A DNA stretch of 64,000 nt from Arthrobacter pascens (GTDB taxonomy: Bacteria > Actinomycetota > Actinomycetes > Actinomycetales > Micrococcaceae): NCBI RefSeq assembly GCF_030816475.1, contig NZ_JAUSXF010000001.1, positions 2,852,001-2,916,000 on the forward strand. Direction: 5' to 3'. Positions 1 through 7,643 of the stretch are shown here, one piece after another. The notes beneath the pieces were generated by a model. That model made no database searches, had not been told where the DNA came from, and worked only from the letters and a program-made list of their open reading frames with translations. The translations under genes were made by a program, and so were the position numbers. How positions within the stretch are numbered: position 1 is the stretch's first letter; every line of letters begins with the position of its first letter.

Positions 1-517
1 TGCCCGCAGACGGAGTGCCCGCAGACGCAAAAGTGCGGGCGGCAGGGGCGCTTGCGGCGGCACCGGGGGCGGCAAGAGCGCGGGGCCGCCGGACCGGCCG
101 CCCTGAACTTTCGACGACGGCGCCGTACCCGACCAGGTTCGGCTGCCTGGTGGGCGTCCCCGCTTCAGCCGTCTCGGCGCCGGTGCTGCCAGTGCCTGAG
201 CTGGCGGCCGACCCGGCCCGTCCACCCTGTGTGTCCGCCGCGGCGGGCCTGGCAGCGGAAGGCGATTCGCCGCCGTCGTCCGCTACCTCGAAGGAGACGA
301 TCGGCTTGCCCACCTCCACGATGGTCCCGGGCTGTTCGTGGAGGGCCGTGATAACCCCCGCGAATGGTGACGGCAGTTCCACCACGGCCTTGGCGGTTTC
401 AACCTCGGCAATGACCTGGTTGAGGCTGACGGTGTCGCCGACTCCTACCTTCCAGCTGAGGATTTCGGATTCCGTGAGGCCTTCGCCGAGATCCGGGAGC
501 CTGAATTCCTTGATCAT
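1..517 (-). CDS. Dihydrolipoamide acyltransferase (E2) of a 2-oxoacid dehydrogenase, partial
   Basis: N-terminal part of the E2 core, which carries acyl groups on a lipoyl arm and passes them to CoA. The first 80 residues form a lipoyl domain (DLGEGLTESEI, then VETAKAVVELPSPFAG; the lipoylated lysine is in ETAKA, about residue 43). A Pro/Ala/Ser/Gly-rich linker follows, with the start of a peripheral-subunit-binding region (GRPARRPRALAA) near the edge. The catalytic domain lies outside the window. The ATG at 517 has a GGAAGG ribosome site 12 nt upstream; an in-frame GTG at 529 overlapping the E1beta stop is the alternative. It follows E1beta by 8 nt, so it is the third gene of the operon. Actinobacteria normally use AceE for pyruvate, so branched-chain 2-oxoacids are the likelier substrate; this is inference. 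Confidence 0.9.
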   Translation of the reverse strand, partial: MIKEFRLPDLGEGLTESEILSWKVGVGDTVSLNQVIAEVETAKAVVELPSPFAGVITALHEQPGTIVEVGKPIVSFEVADDGGESPSAARPAAADTQGGRAGSAASSGTGSTGAETAEAGTPTRQPNLVGYGAVVESSGRPVRRPRALAAPGAAASAPAARTFASAGTPSAG

Positions 518-525
518 GGTGGCGT

Positions 526-1536
526 TCACCCTTCCAGCCCGCTGAGCGAGTTCGGACGGCCAAGGGCGCGGTCCACACCGTCAAGGATCCTGTCGAGGCC
601 GGGAAGGTGATGCATTTCCAACTTTGAGTACGGGTACGGGATGTCGAAGCCGGTGACCCGGACCGGCGCGGCTTCCAGGTGGTAGAAGCAGCGTTCGGTG
701 ATGCTGGCTGCCACCTCTGCTCCGAGGCCGCCCGACTGGCCCGCTTCGTGGGTGACCACCAGGCGGCCCGTCTTCCGCACGGATGCTTCGAGGGTGGCGT
801 AGTCCACTGGTGCCAGCGAGCGCAGGTCGATGACCTCGATGGAGATGCCCTCGTCAGCGGCGGCCGTGGCGGCATCCCGGGCGGTCTTGACCAAGGGGCC
901 GTAGGCCACGAGCGTCACGTCGGCGCCTTCGGTGAGCACGCGCGCCTTGTCCATGGGCAGGGCAGAGCCGGGATCAAGGGACTCGTCGACCTCGCCCTTG
1001 TCGTGATAGCGCCGCTTGGGTTCGAAATAGAGGACGGGGTCGTCGCAGGAGATTGCCTGCTGGATCATGGTATGCGCGTCCTGCGGGTTGGAGACGCTCA
1101 CCACCCGGAGCCCGGATGTATGGGTGAAGTAGGCCTCCGGCGATTCGGAGTGGTGTTCGGGCGAGCCGATTCCGCCCCCGAAGGGCACGCGGATGGTGAT
1201 GGGCATCTTCACAGCGCCCTGGGTCCGGTAGTGCATCTTGGCGACCTGGCTGACGATCTGGTCGAAGGCCGGGTAGATGAAGCCGTCGAACTGGATTTCC
1301 ACCACGGGCCGGTAGCCGCGGTAGGCCAGGCCGACGGCGGTGCCCACAATGGCCGACTCGGCCAGGGGCGTATCCACCACGCGGTGCTTGCCGAAGTCTT
1401 TCTGGAGGCCGTCGGTCACCCGGAACACACCGCCGAGGGTCCCGATGTCCTCCCCCAGCAGGATGACCTTGGGATCGTTCTCGAGTGATTTGCGCAGGCC
1501 GGCGTTAATGGCACGGGCAAACGTCATCTGGGTCAT
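526..1536 (-). CDS. 2-oxoacid dehydrogenase E1 component, beta subunit
   Basis: Beta half of the thiamine-diphosphate E1 heterotetramer that decarboxylates 2-oxoacids (336 aa, family-typical length). Visible hallmarks are GEDIGTLGGVFRVT (about residues 28-41), DTPLAESAIVGTAVGLA with the conserved glutamate contacting the cofactor aminopyrimidine, and VPFGGGIGSPEHHSES. The C-terminal transketolase-type domain has VTHEAGQSGGLGAEVAA. Its ATG overlaps the E1alpha stop by one base (TGATG), so the two subunits are translationally coupled. It fits branched-chain 2-oxoacid dehydrogenase (bkdA2/bkdB) at least as well as pyruvate dehydrogenase pdhB; sequence alone does not separate them here. Confidence 0.92.
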   Translation of the reverse strand: MTQMTFARAINAGLRKSLENDPKVILLGEDIGTLGGVFRVTDGLQKDFGKHRVVDTPLAESAIVGTAVGLAYRGYRPVVEIQFDGFIYPAFDQIVSQVAKMHYRTQGAVKMPITIRVPFGGGIGSPEHHSESPEAYFTHTSGLRVVSVSNPQDAHTMIQQAISCDDPVLYFEPKRRYHDKGEVDESLDPGSALPMDKARVLTEGADVTLVAYGPLVKTARDAATAAADEGISIEVIDLRSLAPVDYATLEASVRKTGRLVVTHEAGQSGGLGAEVAASITERCFYHLEAAPVRVTGFDIPYPYSKLEMHHLPGLDRILDGVDRALGRPNSLSGLEG

Positions 1537-2714
1537 CAGCGTGCACCTTCTTCTGAAACGGCTCCTGCGGGATCACCAAAGGAAGCCAGGTAACGTGAGT
1601 AGTGGTCCTGCTGACGGTCCAGCCAGGTGTTCGGTGAGCTGTAGACATGCTTGAAAATATCCAGCGGCTCCGGGTCAGGCATGGTGGTGCAGCCCAAGCG
1701 CATCTCCCGGGCCACGGCATCCGCCTTCGCCTGGACGAGCTGCCGCAGTTCATCGGTGAGGAGGCCCTTGCGGTCCAGGAGGGACTCGAGGCGGGAAATG
1801 GGGTCCTTGGCTGCCCAGTCCTCCAACTCGTTGGCGTCGCGGTAGCGGGTGGGGTCATCGGCCGTGGTGTGCGGGCCCATGCGGTATGTGACGGCTTCGA
1901 TGAAGGTCGGTCCGCCGCCGCGCCTGGCACGGTCAAGGGCAACGCGGGTCGCGGCCATCACGGCCAGGACATCGTTGCCGTCCACCCGCATGCTCGGAAT
2001 GCCGAAGCCTGCAGCCCTGTCAGCAAGCTGGATGTGGGACTGCAACCGCACCGGCTCCGAAATGGCCCACTGGTTGTTCTGGCAGAAGAAGACCACGGGC
2101 GCCTGGAAGCTGGCAGCGAAGACCATGGCCTCATTGACGTCGCCTTCGCTGGTGGCACCATCGCCGAAGTAGGTGATGGCCACCGAATCCGCACCGTCGT
2201 TCTGGATTCCCATGGCATAGCCCGTGGCATGCAGGGTCTGCGCTCCAATGATGATCGTCGGCGTGGCCATGTTGATGGTGTAGGGATCCCACCCTGATGA
2301 TGCGTTTCCCCGCCACACCCTGATGATGTCTGTCAGGCCCACGCCGCGGCAGTACGCCACCCCGTTTTCGCGGTAGCTGGAAAAGACAAAGTCGTCACCG
2401 CGCAAGGCCCTGCCTGAACCGATCTGGGACGCTTCCTGTCCCAGCAAAGGGGGCCAGAGAGCCAGCTCTCCTTGCCGCTGGAGTGCGGTTGCCTCCACAT
2501 CGATCCGCCGGACAACCATCATGTCCTCGTACAGGGAGCACAGGGTTTCGTCAGTGATGTCCTGCACCCAGGGATCGAATTCCGGATGGCTGATCCGCTC
2601 CCCCGCGGGGGTGACCAGCTGGATCAGGTTCCCTTTTGGACCGCCGTGTTCTTCTGTGCTGTTGCCGGGGCCTCCGGCGCTTGGTCCGCCCTGGCCCGCT
2701 TCGTCTGTAGACAC
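1536..2714 (-). CDS. 2-oxoacid dehydrogenase E1 component, alpha subunit
   Basis: Alpha half of E1, carrying most of the thiamine-diphosphate site (392 aa). The binding motif runs from GDGATSEGDVNEA to CQNNQWAIS (GDG-X-NN pattern). SYRENGVAYCRGVG and YRMGPHTTADDPTRYR are typical of branched-chain/pyruvate E1alpha. The first 30 residues are a low-complexity Gly/Ser/Pro tail. The start is GTG at 2714; no upstream ATG is in frame. It is the first gene of the E1alpha-E1beta-E2 operon. The divergent Lrp-type regulator supports branched-chain amino acid breakdown (Leu/Ile/Val to acyl-CoA), but this is context inference. Confidence 0.92.
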   Translation of the reverse strand: MSTDEAGQGGPSAGGPGNSTEEHGGPKGNLIQLVTPAGERISHPEFDPWVQDITDETLCSLYEDMMVVRRIDVEATALQRQGELALWPPLLGQEASQIGSGRALRGDDFVFSSYRENGVAYCRGVGLTDIIRVWRGNASSGWDPYTINMATPTIIIGAQTLHATGYAMGIQNDGADSVAITYFGDGATSEGDVNEAMVFAASFQAPVVFFCQNNQWAISEPVRLQSHIQLADRAAGFGIPSMRVDGNDVLAVMAATRVALDRARRGGGPTFIEAVTYRMGPHTTADDPTRYRDANELEDWAAKDPISRLESLLDRKGLLTDELRQLVQAKADAVAREMRLGCTTMPDPEPLDIFKHVYSSPNTWLDRQQDHYSRYLASFGDPAGAVSEEGAR

Positions 2715-2807
2715 GATCGCCCGCCAACCTTCTCACGTCGTTTGACCGGCTCCTAGGGACTTGTGGTCCCGCCATTGCCGGCCGCCCGGGCACCGTTGCC
2801 CCGGTTA

Positions 2808-2827
2808 ATTGTGACCCTACTCACAAT
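2808..2827. promoter_or_regulatory. Perfect palindrome ATTGTGA-N6-TCACAAT, CRP/GlxR-type operator
   Basis: Two exact 7-nt arms separated by CCCTAC. This matches TGTGA-N6-TCACA, the consensus of cAMP-receptor-type regulators (CRP in enterics, GlxR in corynebacteria). It lies about 100 nt upstream of E1alpha and about 90 nt upstream of the Lrp gene, so it could act on either. The palindrome is seen directly; the regulator is inferred. Confidence 0.6.
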
Positions 2828-2859
2828 GCTCAATGGGTACAACTACCGCGCGAATCGCT

Positions 2860-2913
2860 GAGCATAATGCTCTGTCTGGCGCCTCCGGACCGTGCTAGCG
2901 TTGCGCATTATGC
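2860..2913. promoter_or_regulatory. Pair of GCATAATGC elements, possible Lrp autoregulatory sites
   Basis: GAGCATAATGCTC at 2860-2872 is a 13-bp perfect palindrome. Its 9-nt core GCATAATGC recurs in inverted orientation as GCATTATGC at 2905-2913, overlapping the regulator's start codon. The cores are 43 nt apart centre to centre, about four helical turns. That spacing suits a wrapped Lrp/AsnC octamer. A -10-like TAGCGT (2896-2901) lies between them. Confidence 0.45.
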
Positions 2914-3383
2914 AAGCTTTGGATGGCACTGATACCCGGCTGCTTTCGGCCCTGGCACGGGACCCCCGGCGCACGGTCGTGGCGCTCGCGCAGAAGCTTG
3001 GCCTGTCCCGGAACACGGTCCAGGCCAGGATGGCCCAGCTGGAGAAAAAACACGTCTTCCTGTCTTTTGAGCGGCGCATTAATCCGGTGTCACTTGGATA
3101 TCCCTTGATGGCATTCATCTCGGTCCATGTGCAGCAGCAGAAGCTGGGCCAACTGGCCAGGGACCTGGCCGGCGTCCCTGAAATCCTTGAAGGATACGGC
3201 CTTACCGGTTCCGCCGACCTTCTGCTGCGGGTCGTGGCGCTGGACGCTGAAGACCTGTTCAGGATCAACGGCAAGATCCTGGCGTGCGACGGGGTGGAAC
3301 GGACCGACACGGCACTGGCCATGAGCGAGCTCATTCCTTTCCGTATCCAGCCGCTGCTGGAGCGGAGGTCCGCAGAGGGCTAG
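2910..3383 (+). CDS. Lrp/AsnC family transcriptional regulator
   Basis: Feast/famine regulator, 157 aa from the ATG at 2910. The N-terminal winged helix-turn-helix (DPRRTVVALAQKLGLSRNTVQARMAQL) is followed by an RAM/AsnC effector domain (about residues 65-145; PEILEGYGLTGSADLLLRV). This is the family's usual size. An in-frame GTG at 2892 is possible, but the TAGCGT hexamer 8 nt before the ATG favours a leaderless start at 2910. It is divergent from the E1alpha operon, the classic arrangement for an Lrp member controlling branched-chain 2-oxoacid dehydrogenase (BkdR type). The effector, probably a branched-chain amino acid, is inferred. Confidence 0.88.
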   Translation: MQALDGTDTRLLSALARDPRRTVVALAQKLGLSRNTVQARMAQLEKKHVFLSFERRINPVSLGYPLMAFISVHVQQQKLGQLARDLAGVPEILEGYGLTGSADLLLRVVALDAEDLFRINGKILACDGVERTDTALAMSELIPFRIQPLLERRSAEG

Positions 3384-3540
3384 GACACTGCTGGCAGACC
3401 GCGGCTCATTGACCTGAAGGACCCAGTCAGGACGCCGCCCCGGATTCCGGGTTATAGGCTGGTGCAGGTTGAATACAGGGGGCGCCGCACAGGGGTCCCT
3501 GCAATAAGGCAGCGCCCCGCCCTGCCGGAAAGGCTCCATC

Positions 3541-4215
3541 TTGGGCATTCCTCCGGAACCGCACCGGCCGCCGCGCCAGCCTGACACGGTGCCGCCGGCA
3601 CAGCAGCACCCGGCAGAGCCGCCAGAACAGGAGCCCCTGGCAGAGCCACTGGAACAGCAGTTCCAGCCGAATGCAGCAGCCCCCGACGCACCCCGATTCC
3701 GGCGTCGGTATGTGGCACCGGGCAACTTCGCCACTGCGGGCAAGGATAGTTCCCCTTTCGGGCTCCCGGGCCGGCCACGGGGCAACGGCCGCAGAAAGCT
3801 GTGGACGGTCCTGGGAATCGTGGGCGGTGCGCTCCTCCTGGTGATCATCGGAGTAGTCATCCTGGTCAACGTGGCGGGCGGAGCGACCAACAAGGCCAGG
3901 GGCCTGGCAGACAACTTCACGAAACTGGTCATCGCGGGCGAAAGCTCCCGGGCCTACGACGACTATCTGGACCCCGCGCTGAAGGAACAGCTGTCGAAGG
4001 AGGACTTCATCGCCGGCGTCCAAAGCCTGCAGATGGACGATACCTGCAAGACCGCCTATGACAACCTCAAGGTCAGCTCGGACAACGGCACCAATGCGGC
4101 CGAGGTGACAGGTCACATCTCCTGTAAAGGCGATAAGAACATTGACCTGGCATATCGCTTTGCCGGCAGGGACGAGCTCAGGATGATGGACATCAAACTG
4201 AAGCCCAAGGTGTAG
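3541..4215 (+). CDS. Membrane-anchored protein with extracytoplasmic DUF4878-like domain
   Basis: A 224-aa protein with a TTG start preceded by GAAAGG. The first ~75 residues are Pro/Gln/Glu-rich and disordered. A basic stretch (RPRGNGRRKL) leads into one membrane helix (about 88-110, VLGIVGGALLLVIIGVVILV). The remaining ~110 residues resemble small NTF2/DUF4878-like extracytoplasmic domains (YDDYLDPALKEQLSKEDFIAGV). Two cysteines (DDTCKT and HISCKG) could form a disulfide outside the cell. No specific role can be assigned. The gene stands alone between lrp and a DUF4383 gene. Confidence 0.7.
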   Translation: MGIPPEPHRPPRQPDTVPPAQQHPAEPPEQEPLAEPLEQQFQPNAAAPDAPRFRRRYVAPGNFATAGKDSSPFGLPGRPRGNGRRKLWTVLGIVGGALLLVIIGVVILVNVAGGATNKARGLADNFTKLVIAGESSRAYDDYLDPALKEQLSKEDFIAGVQSLQMDDTCKTAYDNLKVSSDNGTNAAEVTGHISCKGDKNIDLAYRFAGRDELRMMDIKLKPKV

Positions 4216-4344
4216 CCCCGGCATCTGCCGAAAACTTCACCCATCCGCGCCAGCCCGTGCCCCGAATTGCTTCCTGAGGATCCCGTCCGGGATCCCGTAG
4301 TCAGGCGGGACCGAATCGTCCTGCCTTACCGGAAGGACTCGGCC

Positions 4345-4749
4345 ATGCGCACATCCCCGAACCGTCTTATCGCCACCGTTTTCGGCGCCGTTTACCTGCT
4401 TGTCGGCCTTCTCGGCTTCGCGGTAACCTCCGGCGTCGGCTTTTTCGCGACCGAGGGCAACAACCTCATCATTTTCGAAGTCAACCCGCTGCACAACGTC
4501 ATCCACCTCGCCATCGGTGCGGCCCTGCTGTCCGCCGGCCTCAAGAACACCACTACGGCCCGCACAGTGAACGCCGCCGTGGGCGGGGTGTACCTCCTGG
4601 TCGGTGTAGTCGGTCTGTTCCTCCTGTCATCGCCGCTGAACATCATTGCCCTCAATGGCGCTGACAACGTGCTGCACCTCGCCAGCGCCGTCCTCCTCCT
4701 CGGCGTGGGCCTGTCCCTGGACAAGTCCCCCGCCACTGCCCGGGCCTAG
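4345..4749 (+). CDS. DUF4383-type four-helix membrane protein
   Basis: 134 aa, start ATG with GGAAGG at 4331-4336, 8 nt upstream. There are four hydrophobic helices: LIATVFGAVYLLVGLLGF, VIHLAIGAALLSAG, AAVGGVYLLVGVVGLFLL and VLHLASAVLLLGVGL. The loops hold two near-identical HNVIHLA/DNVLHLA motifs, so the protein looks like an internal duplication of a two-helix unit. This pattern is typical of the actinobacterial DUF4383 family, whose function is unknown. It is followed 5 nt later by another membrane protein, so the two are probably co-transcribed. Confidence 0.8.
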   Translation: MRTSPNRLIATVFGAVYLLVGLLGFAVTSGVGFFATEGNNLIIFEVNPLHNVIHLAIGAALLSAGLKNTTTARTVNAAVGGVYLLVGVVGLFLLSSPLNIIALNGADNVLHLASAVLLLGVGLSLDKSPATARA

Positions 4750-4754
4750 CGGCC

Positions 4755-5351
4755 ATGGCGCCCGTGCCGGCGGAGGGGTCGGCCGCGATCGCTGTCCGGC
4801 TCTTCGCCGGCTTCGCAGGATTCGGGGCAGGGGCAGTGAACCTGGCCCTCTCGTCCAGCCTCCTGGTGGCGCCGGCAGGAGGCGGCACTCCCCTGCAGGC
4901 CGCATCGGGGATCCTCGCAGGACTGTGGGGAACCGCGCTTATCCTGGCGGCAGTTCTTTCGCTGTATCGCGCCCGCGTTCCGGCAGGTCCAGGCTGGTTC
5001 GCTCTGCTGGCGGCGGCTGCGGGGATCCACGCGGCTGCCCTCCTGCTAAGCCGCGGACCCGCTTCCAGCCTCAACATCAGCCATCTCGCGGCCCTGCTGC
5101 TGACACTGATGATTGTCGCTTCGACCGCCTGGCTTGGCAGGCAACGAACGGGGCACGACGACGGCGGGGCTCCCGCCGTCGTCCGGCCGGGAGTGCTGTT
5201 GCTGGCGGCCTTCGGCGGCGCCGTACTGGTTGCCGGAATCGCGACGCCGGGCCTTGCCGCTTCCGCTGCCGGCCAGTATGCCGTTCCCCATGGCCAGCAC
5301 GGGGAGCCGGCCGTGCCAGGTGACCATAATCCGGGCCATCATCAGCAGTGA
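4755..5351 (+). CDS. Hypothetical multi-pass membrane protein
   Basis: 198 aa, Ala/Leu-rich, with five to six predicted membrane helices. One is near 12-38, one near 52-70, one near 80-98, one near 108-124 and one near 142-165. A His-rich hydrophilic tail follows (VPHGQHGEPAVPGDHNPGHHQQ region), which might bind metal. I do not recognise a family. It starts 5 nt after the DUF4383 gene, indicating an operon, and ends just before a strong bidirectional terminator. Confidence 0.65.
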   Translation: MAPVPAEGSAAIAVRLFAGFAGFGAGAVNLALSSSLLVAPAGGGTPLQAASGILAGLWGTALILAAVLSLYRARVPAGPGWFALLAAAAGIHAAALLLSRGPASSLNISHLAALLLTLMIVASTAWLGRQRTGHDDGGAPAVVRPGVLLLAAFGGAVLVAGIATPGLAASAAGQYAVPHGQHGEPAVPGDHNPGHHQQ

Positions 5352-5375
5352 CCACATGCCGGTCCAGAAGCTGCA

Positions 5376-5432
5376 AACGGAAAGAGTCCCTGTGGCTCGC
5401 GAGCTGTCCGCTCCACAGGGACTCTTTCCGTT
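5376..5432. terminator. Bidirectional terminator, 20-bp perfect stem
   Basis: Arms 5376-5395 and 5413-5432 are exact reverse complements (AACGGAAAGAGTCCCTGTGG and its complement) around a 17-nt loop. It sits between the convergent membrane-protein operon (plus) and the symporter operon (minus). The A/T-rich part of the stem gives limited U-rich ends in both directions. Confidence 0.85.
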
Positions 5433-5471
5433 CCTCAACTGCTCAGCTCACGGCTGACGGACCTCCGGGCG

Positions 5472-7088
5472 TCAGTGGTTGACCGCCTTCTCGGCGCCCA
5501 CTCCCGTGAGTGACCTGACTTCCATCTCAGCCTGCTTGGCGATGTCCTCACGCTTCTTGTCAAGAACCGTGCCAAGCCAGCCCAGCAGGAACGCCAGCGG
5601 AATGGACACTATGCCCGGGTTGCTCAACGGGAAGAGGGCGAAATTTGCACCCGGAATCATGGACGTCTTGGCGCCGGAAACCACCGGCGAGAAGATGATC
5701 AGGATGATCGCCGAACCCAGGCCGCCGTACATGCTCCACACGGCGCCCTGGGTGGTGAACCTGCGCCAGAACAGCGAGTAGACAATGGTGGGCAGGTTTG
5801 CCGAGGCGGCCACGGCGAAGGCGAGCGCCACGAGGAAGGCAACGTTCTGGCCGTTGGCGAAGATGCCGCCCAGGATCGCCAGCACGCCGATGACCACCAC
5901 GGTCCGACGCGCCACCTTCACTTCAGTGTCGGCGTCGGCCTTCCCCTTGGAGATGACGCTGGCGTAGATGTCATGGGCGAAGGAGGCGGCTGCGGTGATT
6001 GTCAGGCCGGCCACCACTGCCAGGATAGTGGCGAAAGCAACCGCGGAAATGAAGCCCAGGAGCAGCGGTCCACCGAGGTGGAAGGCAAGCAGCGGGGCCG
6101 CTGAGTTGACGCCGCCCGGCGCCGCCTTGATCGTTTCTGCGCCCACCAGCGCTGCAGCGCCGTAGCCCAGGACCAGAGTGAACAGGTAGAAAAGGCCGAT
6201 CAGGCCAATGGACCACACCACGGATTTGCGGGCTTCCTTGGCGGTCGGAACCGTATAGAAGCGCATCAGCACGTGCGGCAGGGCAGCGGTGCCCAGAACC
6301 AGCGCCAGGCCCAGGGACATGAAGTCCAGCTTCGACGTTTCGGTCTTGCCGTACTGCAGGCCCGGGTTGAGCATGTTCGGGTTGCCCGAGGTCTCCACGG
6401 CGCCGCCCAGCAGGTCGGAGAGGTTGAAGCCGTAGATGGCGAGGACCCAGAAGGTCATCACGGCGGCGCCGGCAATCAGGAGCATTGCCTTGATGATCTG
6501 GACCCAGGTGGTGCCCTTCATTCCGCCGATCAGTACGTACATGATCATCAGGGCGCCGACGACGATAATTACCAGCGCCTGTCCGCCCCAGTCGCTAATG
6601 CCCAGGAGCAGGGAGATCAAGCTGCCGGCGCCCGCCATCTGCGCCAGCAGGTAGAAGAAGCAGACGGCAAGTGTGGAGATGGCAGCGGCAATCCTGACCG
6701 GACGCTGTTTTAGCCGGAAGGAGAGCACATCGGCCATGGTGAACTTCCCGGTATTGCGGAGCAGTTCGGCGACGAGCAACAGCGCAACCAGCCAGGCAAC
6801 CAGGAAGCCGATGGAGTACATAAAGCCGTCGTAGCCGTTGATGGCAATGGCACCTGTGATCCCCAGGAACGATGCTGCGGAGAGGTAGTCGCCGGCGATG
6901 GCGGTGCCGTTCTGCGGGCCGGTGAACGAGCGCCCCGCGGCGTAGTAGTCCGCCGCCGTTTTGTTGTTTCGGCTGGCCCGGACCACGATCACCATGGTCA
7001 CGGCGACAAACAGGCCGAATATCCCCATATTGAGGAGTGTGGTTTCTTTGAGGTCGGCGACGTCAACCGCAGTGGCAATCCCGATCAT
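5472..7088 (-). CDS. Sodium:solute symporter, acetate/monocarboxylate type (ActP/MctC-like)
   Basis: SSS-family permease, 538 aa, about 13 membrane helices. It probably imports acetate or other short monocarboxylates with Na+. Family signatures are YYAAGRSFTGPQNGTAIAGDYLSAASFLG (about 45-75), the GMKGTTWVQIIKA turn and LPHVLMRFYTVPTAKEARKS. The start ATG overlaps the stop of the upstream DUF485 gene by 4 nt. DUF485 plus SSS is the standard acetate-permease pair (yjcH-actP in enterics). Exact substrate is not determined. It is divergent from the LytS/LytTR system, its likely regulator. Confidence 0.9.
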   Translation of the reverse strand: MIGIATAVDVADLKETTLLNMGIFGLFVAVTMVIVVRASRNNKTAADYYAAGRSFTGPQNGTAIAGDYLSAASFLGITGAIAINGYDGFMYSIGFLVAWLVALLLVAELLRNTGKFTMADVLSFRLKQRPVRIAAAISTLAVCFFYLLAQMAGAGSLISLLLGISDWGGQALVIIVVGALMIMYVLIGGMKGTTWVQIIKAMLLIAGAAVMTFWVLAIYGFNLSDLLGGAVETSGNPNMLNPGLQYGKTETSKLDFMSLGLALVLGTAALPHVLMRFYTVPTAKEARKSVVWSIGLIGLFYLFTLVLGYGAAALVGAETIKAAPGGVNSAAPLLAFHLGGPLLLGFISAVAFATILAVVAGLTITAAASFAHDIYASVISKGKADADTEVKVARRTVVVIGVLAILGGIFANGQNVAFLVALAFAVAASANLPTIVYSLFWRRFTTQGAVWSMYGGLGSAIILIIFSPVVSGAKTSMIPGANFALFPLSNPGIVSIPLAFLLGWLGTVLDKKREDIAKQAEMEVRSLTGVGAEKAVNH

Positions 7089-7465
7089 TTGCTGACTCCA
7101 CTCACTCGGTTGCCGTCCTTGTCGAACTCATGGCCTTCAATTTCGTTGCGGATCTCGGCCGCGATGGGGTCCAGCCGGCGGTTGGAATAGCTGACATACC
7201 AGCCGGTGATGGCGAACGTCGACACGAACTGGAGCAGGCCCAGGATTAGGCCGACGTTGATGTTGCCCCATACCTTGGTGGACATAAAGCCAGCCGCGTA
7301 GTCGGCCAGCAGGACATACGCGAAGTACCACAGCAGGAACGCGATGGCCATGGGGAAAACAAAGCTGCGGTGACGTTTGCGCAGTTCCTGGAACCGCTCG
7401 GTCGACTGGACCTGCTCGAAGTCCACGGACGCCGCAGCGTCCGGAGTCGGGGCATCATGACCCAT
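7085..7465 (-). CDS. DUF485 family membrane protein (YjcH-like)
   Basis: 126 aa with two helices (about 47-66, AIAFLLWYFAYVLLADYAAGF, and about 80-103, NVGLILGLLQFVSTFAITGW). The N-terminal FQELRKRHRSFVFPMA and the C-terminal YVSYSNRRLDPIAAEIRNEIE are characteristic of DUF485. Members sit immediately upstream of acetate-type SSS permeases and are thought to be accessory subunits. The stop overlaps the permease start by 4 nt. GAGGAAAG before the ATG is a good ribosome site. Confidence 0.88.
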   Translation of the reverse strand: MGHDAPTPDAAASVDFEQVQSTERFQELRKRHRSFVFPMAIAFLLWYFAYVLLADYAAGFMSTKVWGNINVGLILGLLQFVSTFAITGWYVSYSNRRLDPIAAEIRNEIEGHEFDKDGNRVSGVSK

Positions 7466-7630
7466 CTTTCCTCCTCATTGAGACTTGCCTGGTTCACGCC
7501 GGCGAGCGCCTTACGCAAGATGCCGCCAATGTGACTGCAATCACTGTGCATCGTGAATGGTGCGGGACACCATGGACTGCGAGGGGCGCTCGCCCAGCGG
7601 TCCCAATGCTGCGGCAAACGGCACCCGCGC

Positions 7631-7636
7631 TACGCT
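7631..7636 (+). promoter_or_regulatory. Candidate -10 box TACGCT for a leaderless transcript
   Basis: TACGCT ends 7 nt before the ATG at 7644. This spacing puts the transcription start at or next to the start codon. No ribosome site precedes that ATG, supporting leaderless initiation. Confidence 0.5.
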
Positions 7637-7643
7637 GGGCACC

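Noticed and set aside
7466..7643. LytTR direct repeats between the symporter and kinase genes
   Set aside because: No pair of matching 9-nt repeats with helical spacing was convincing by eye.
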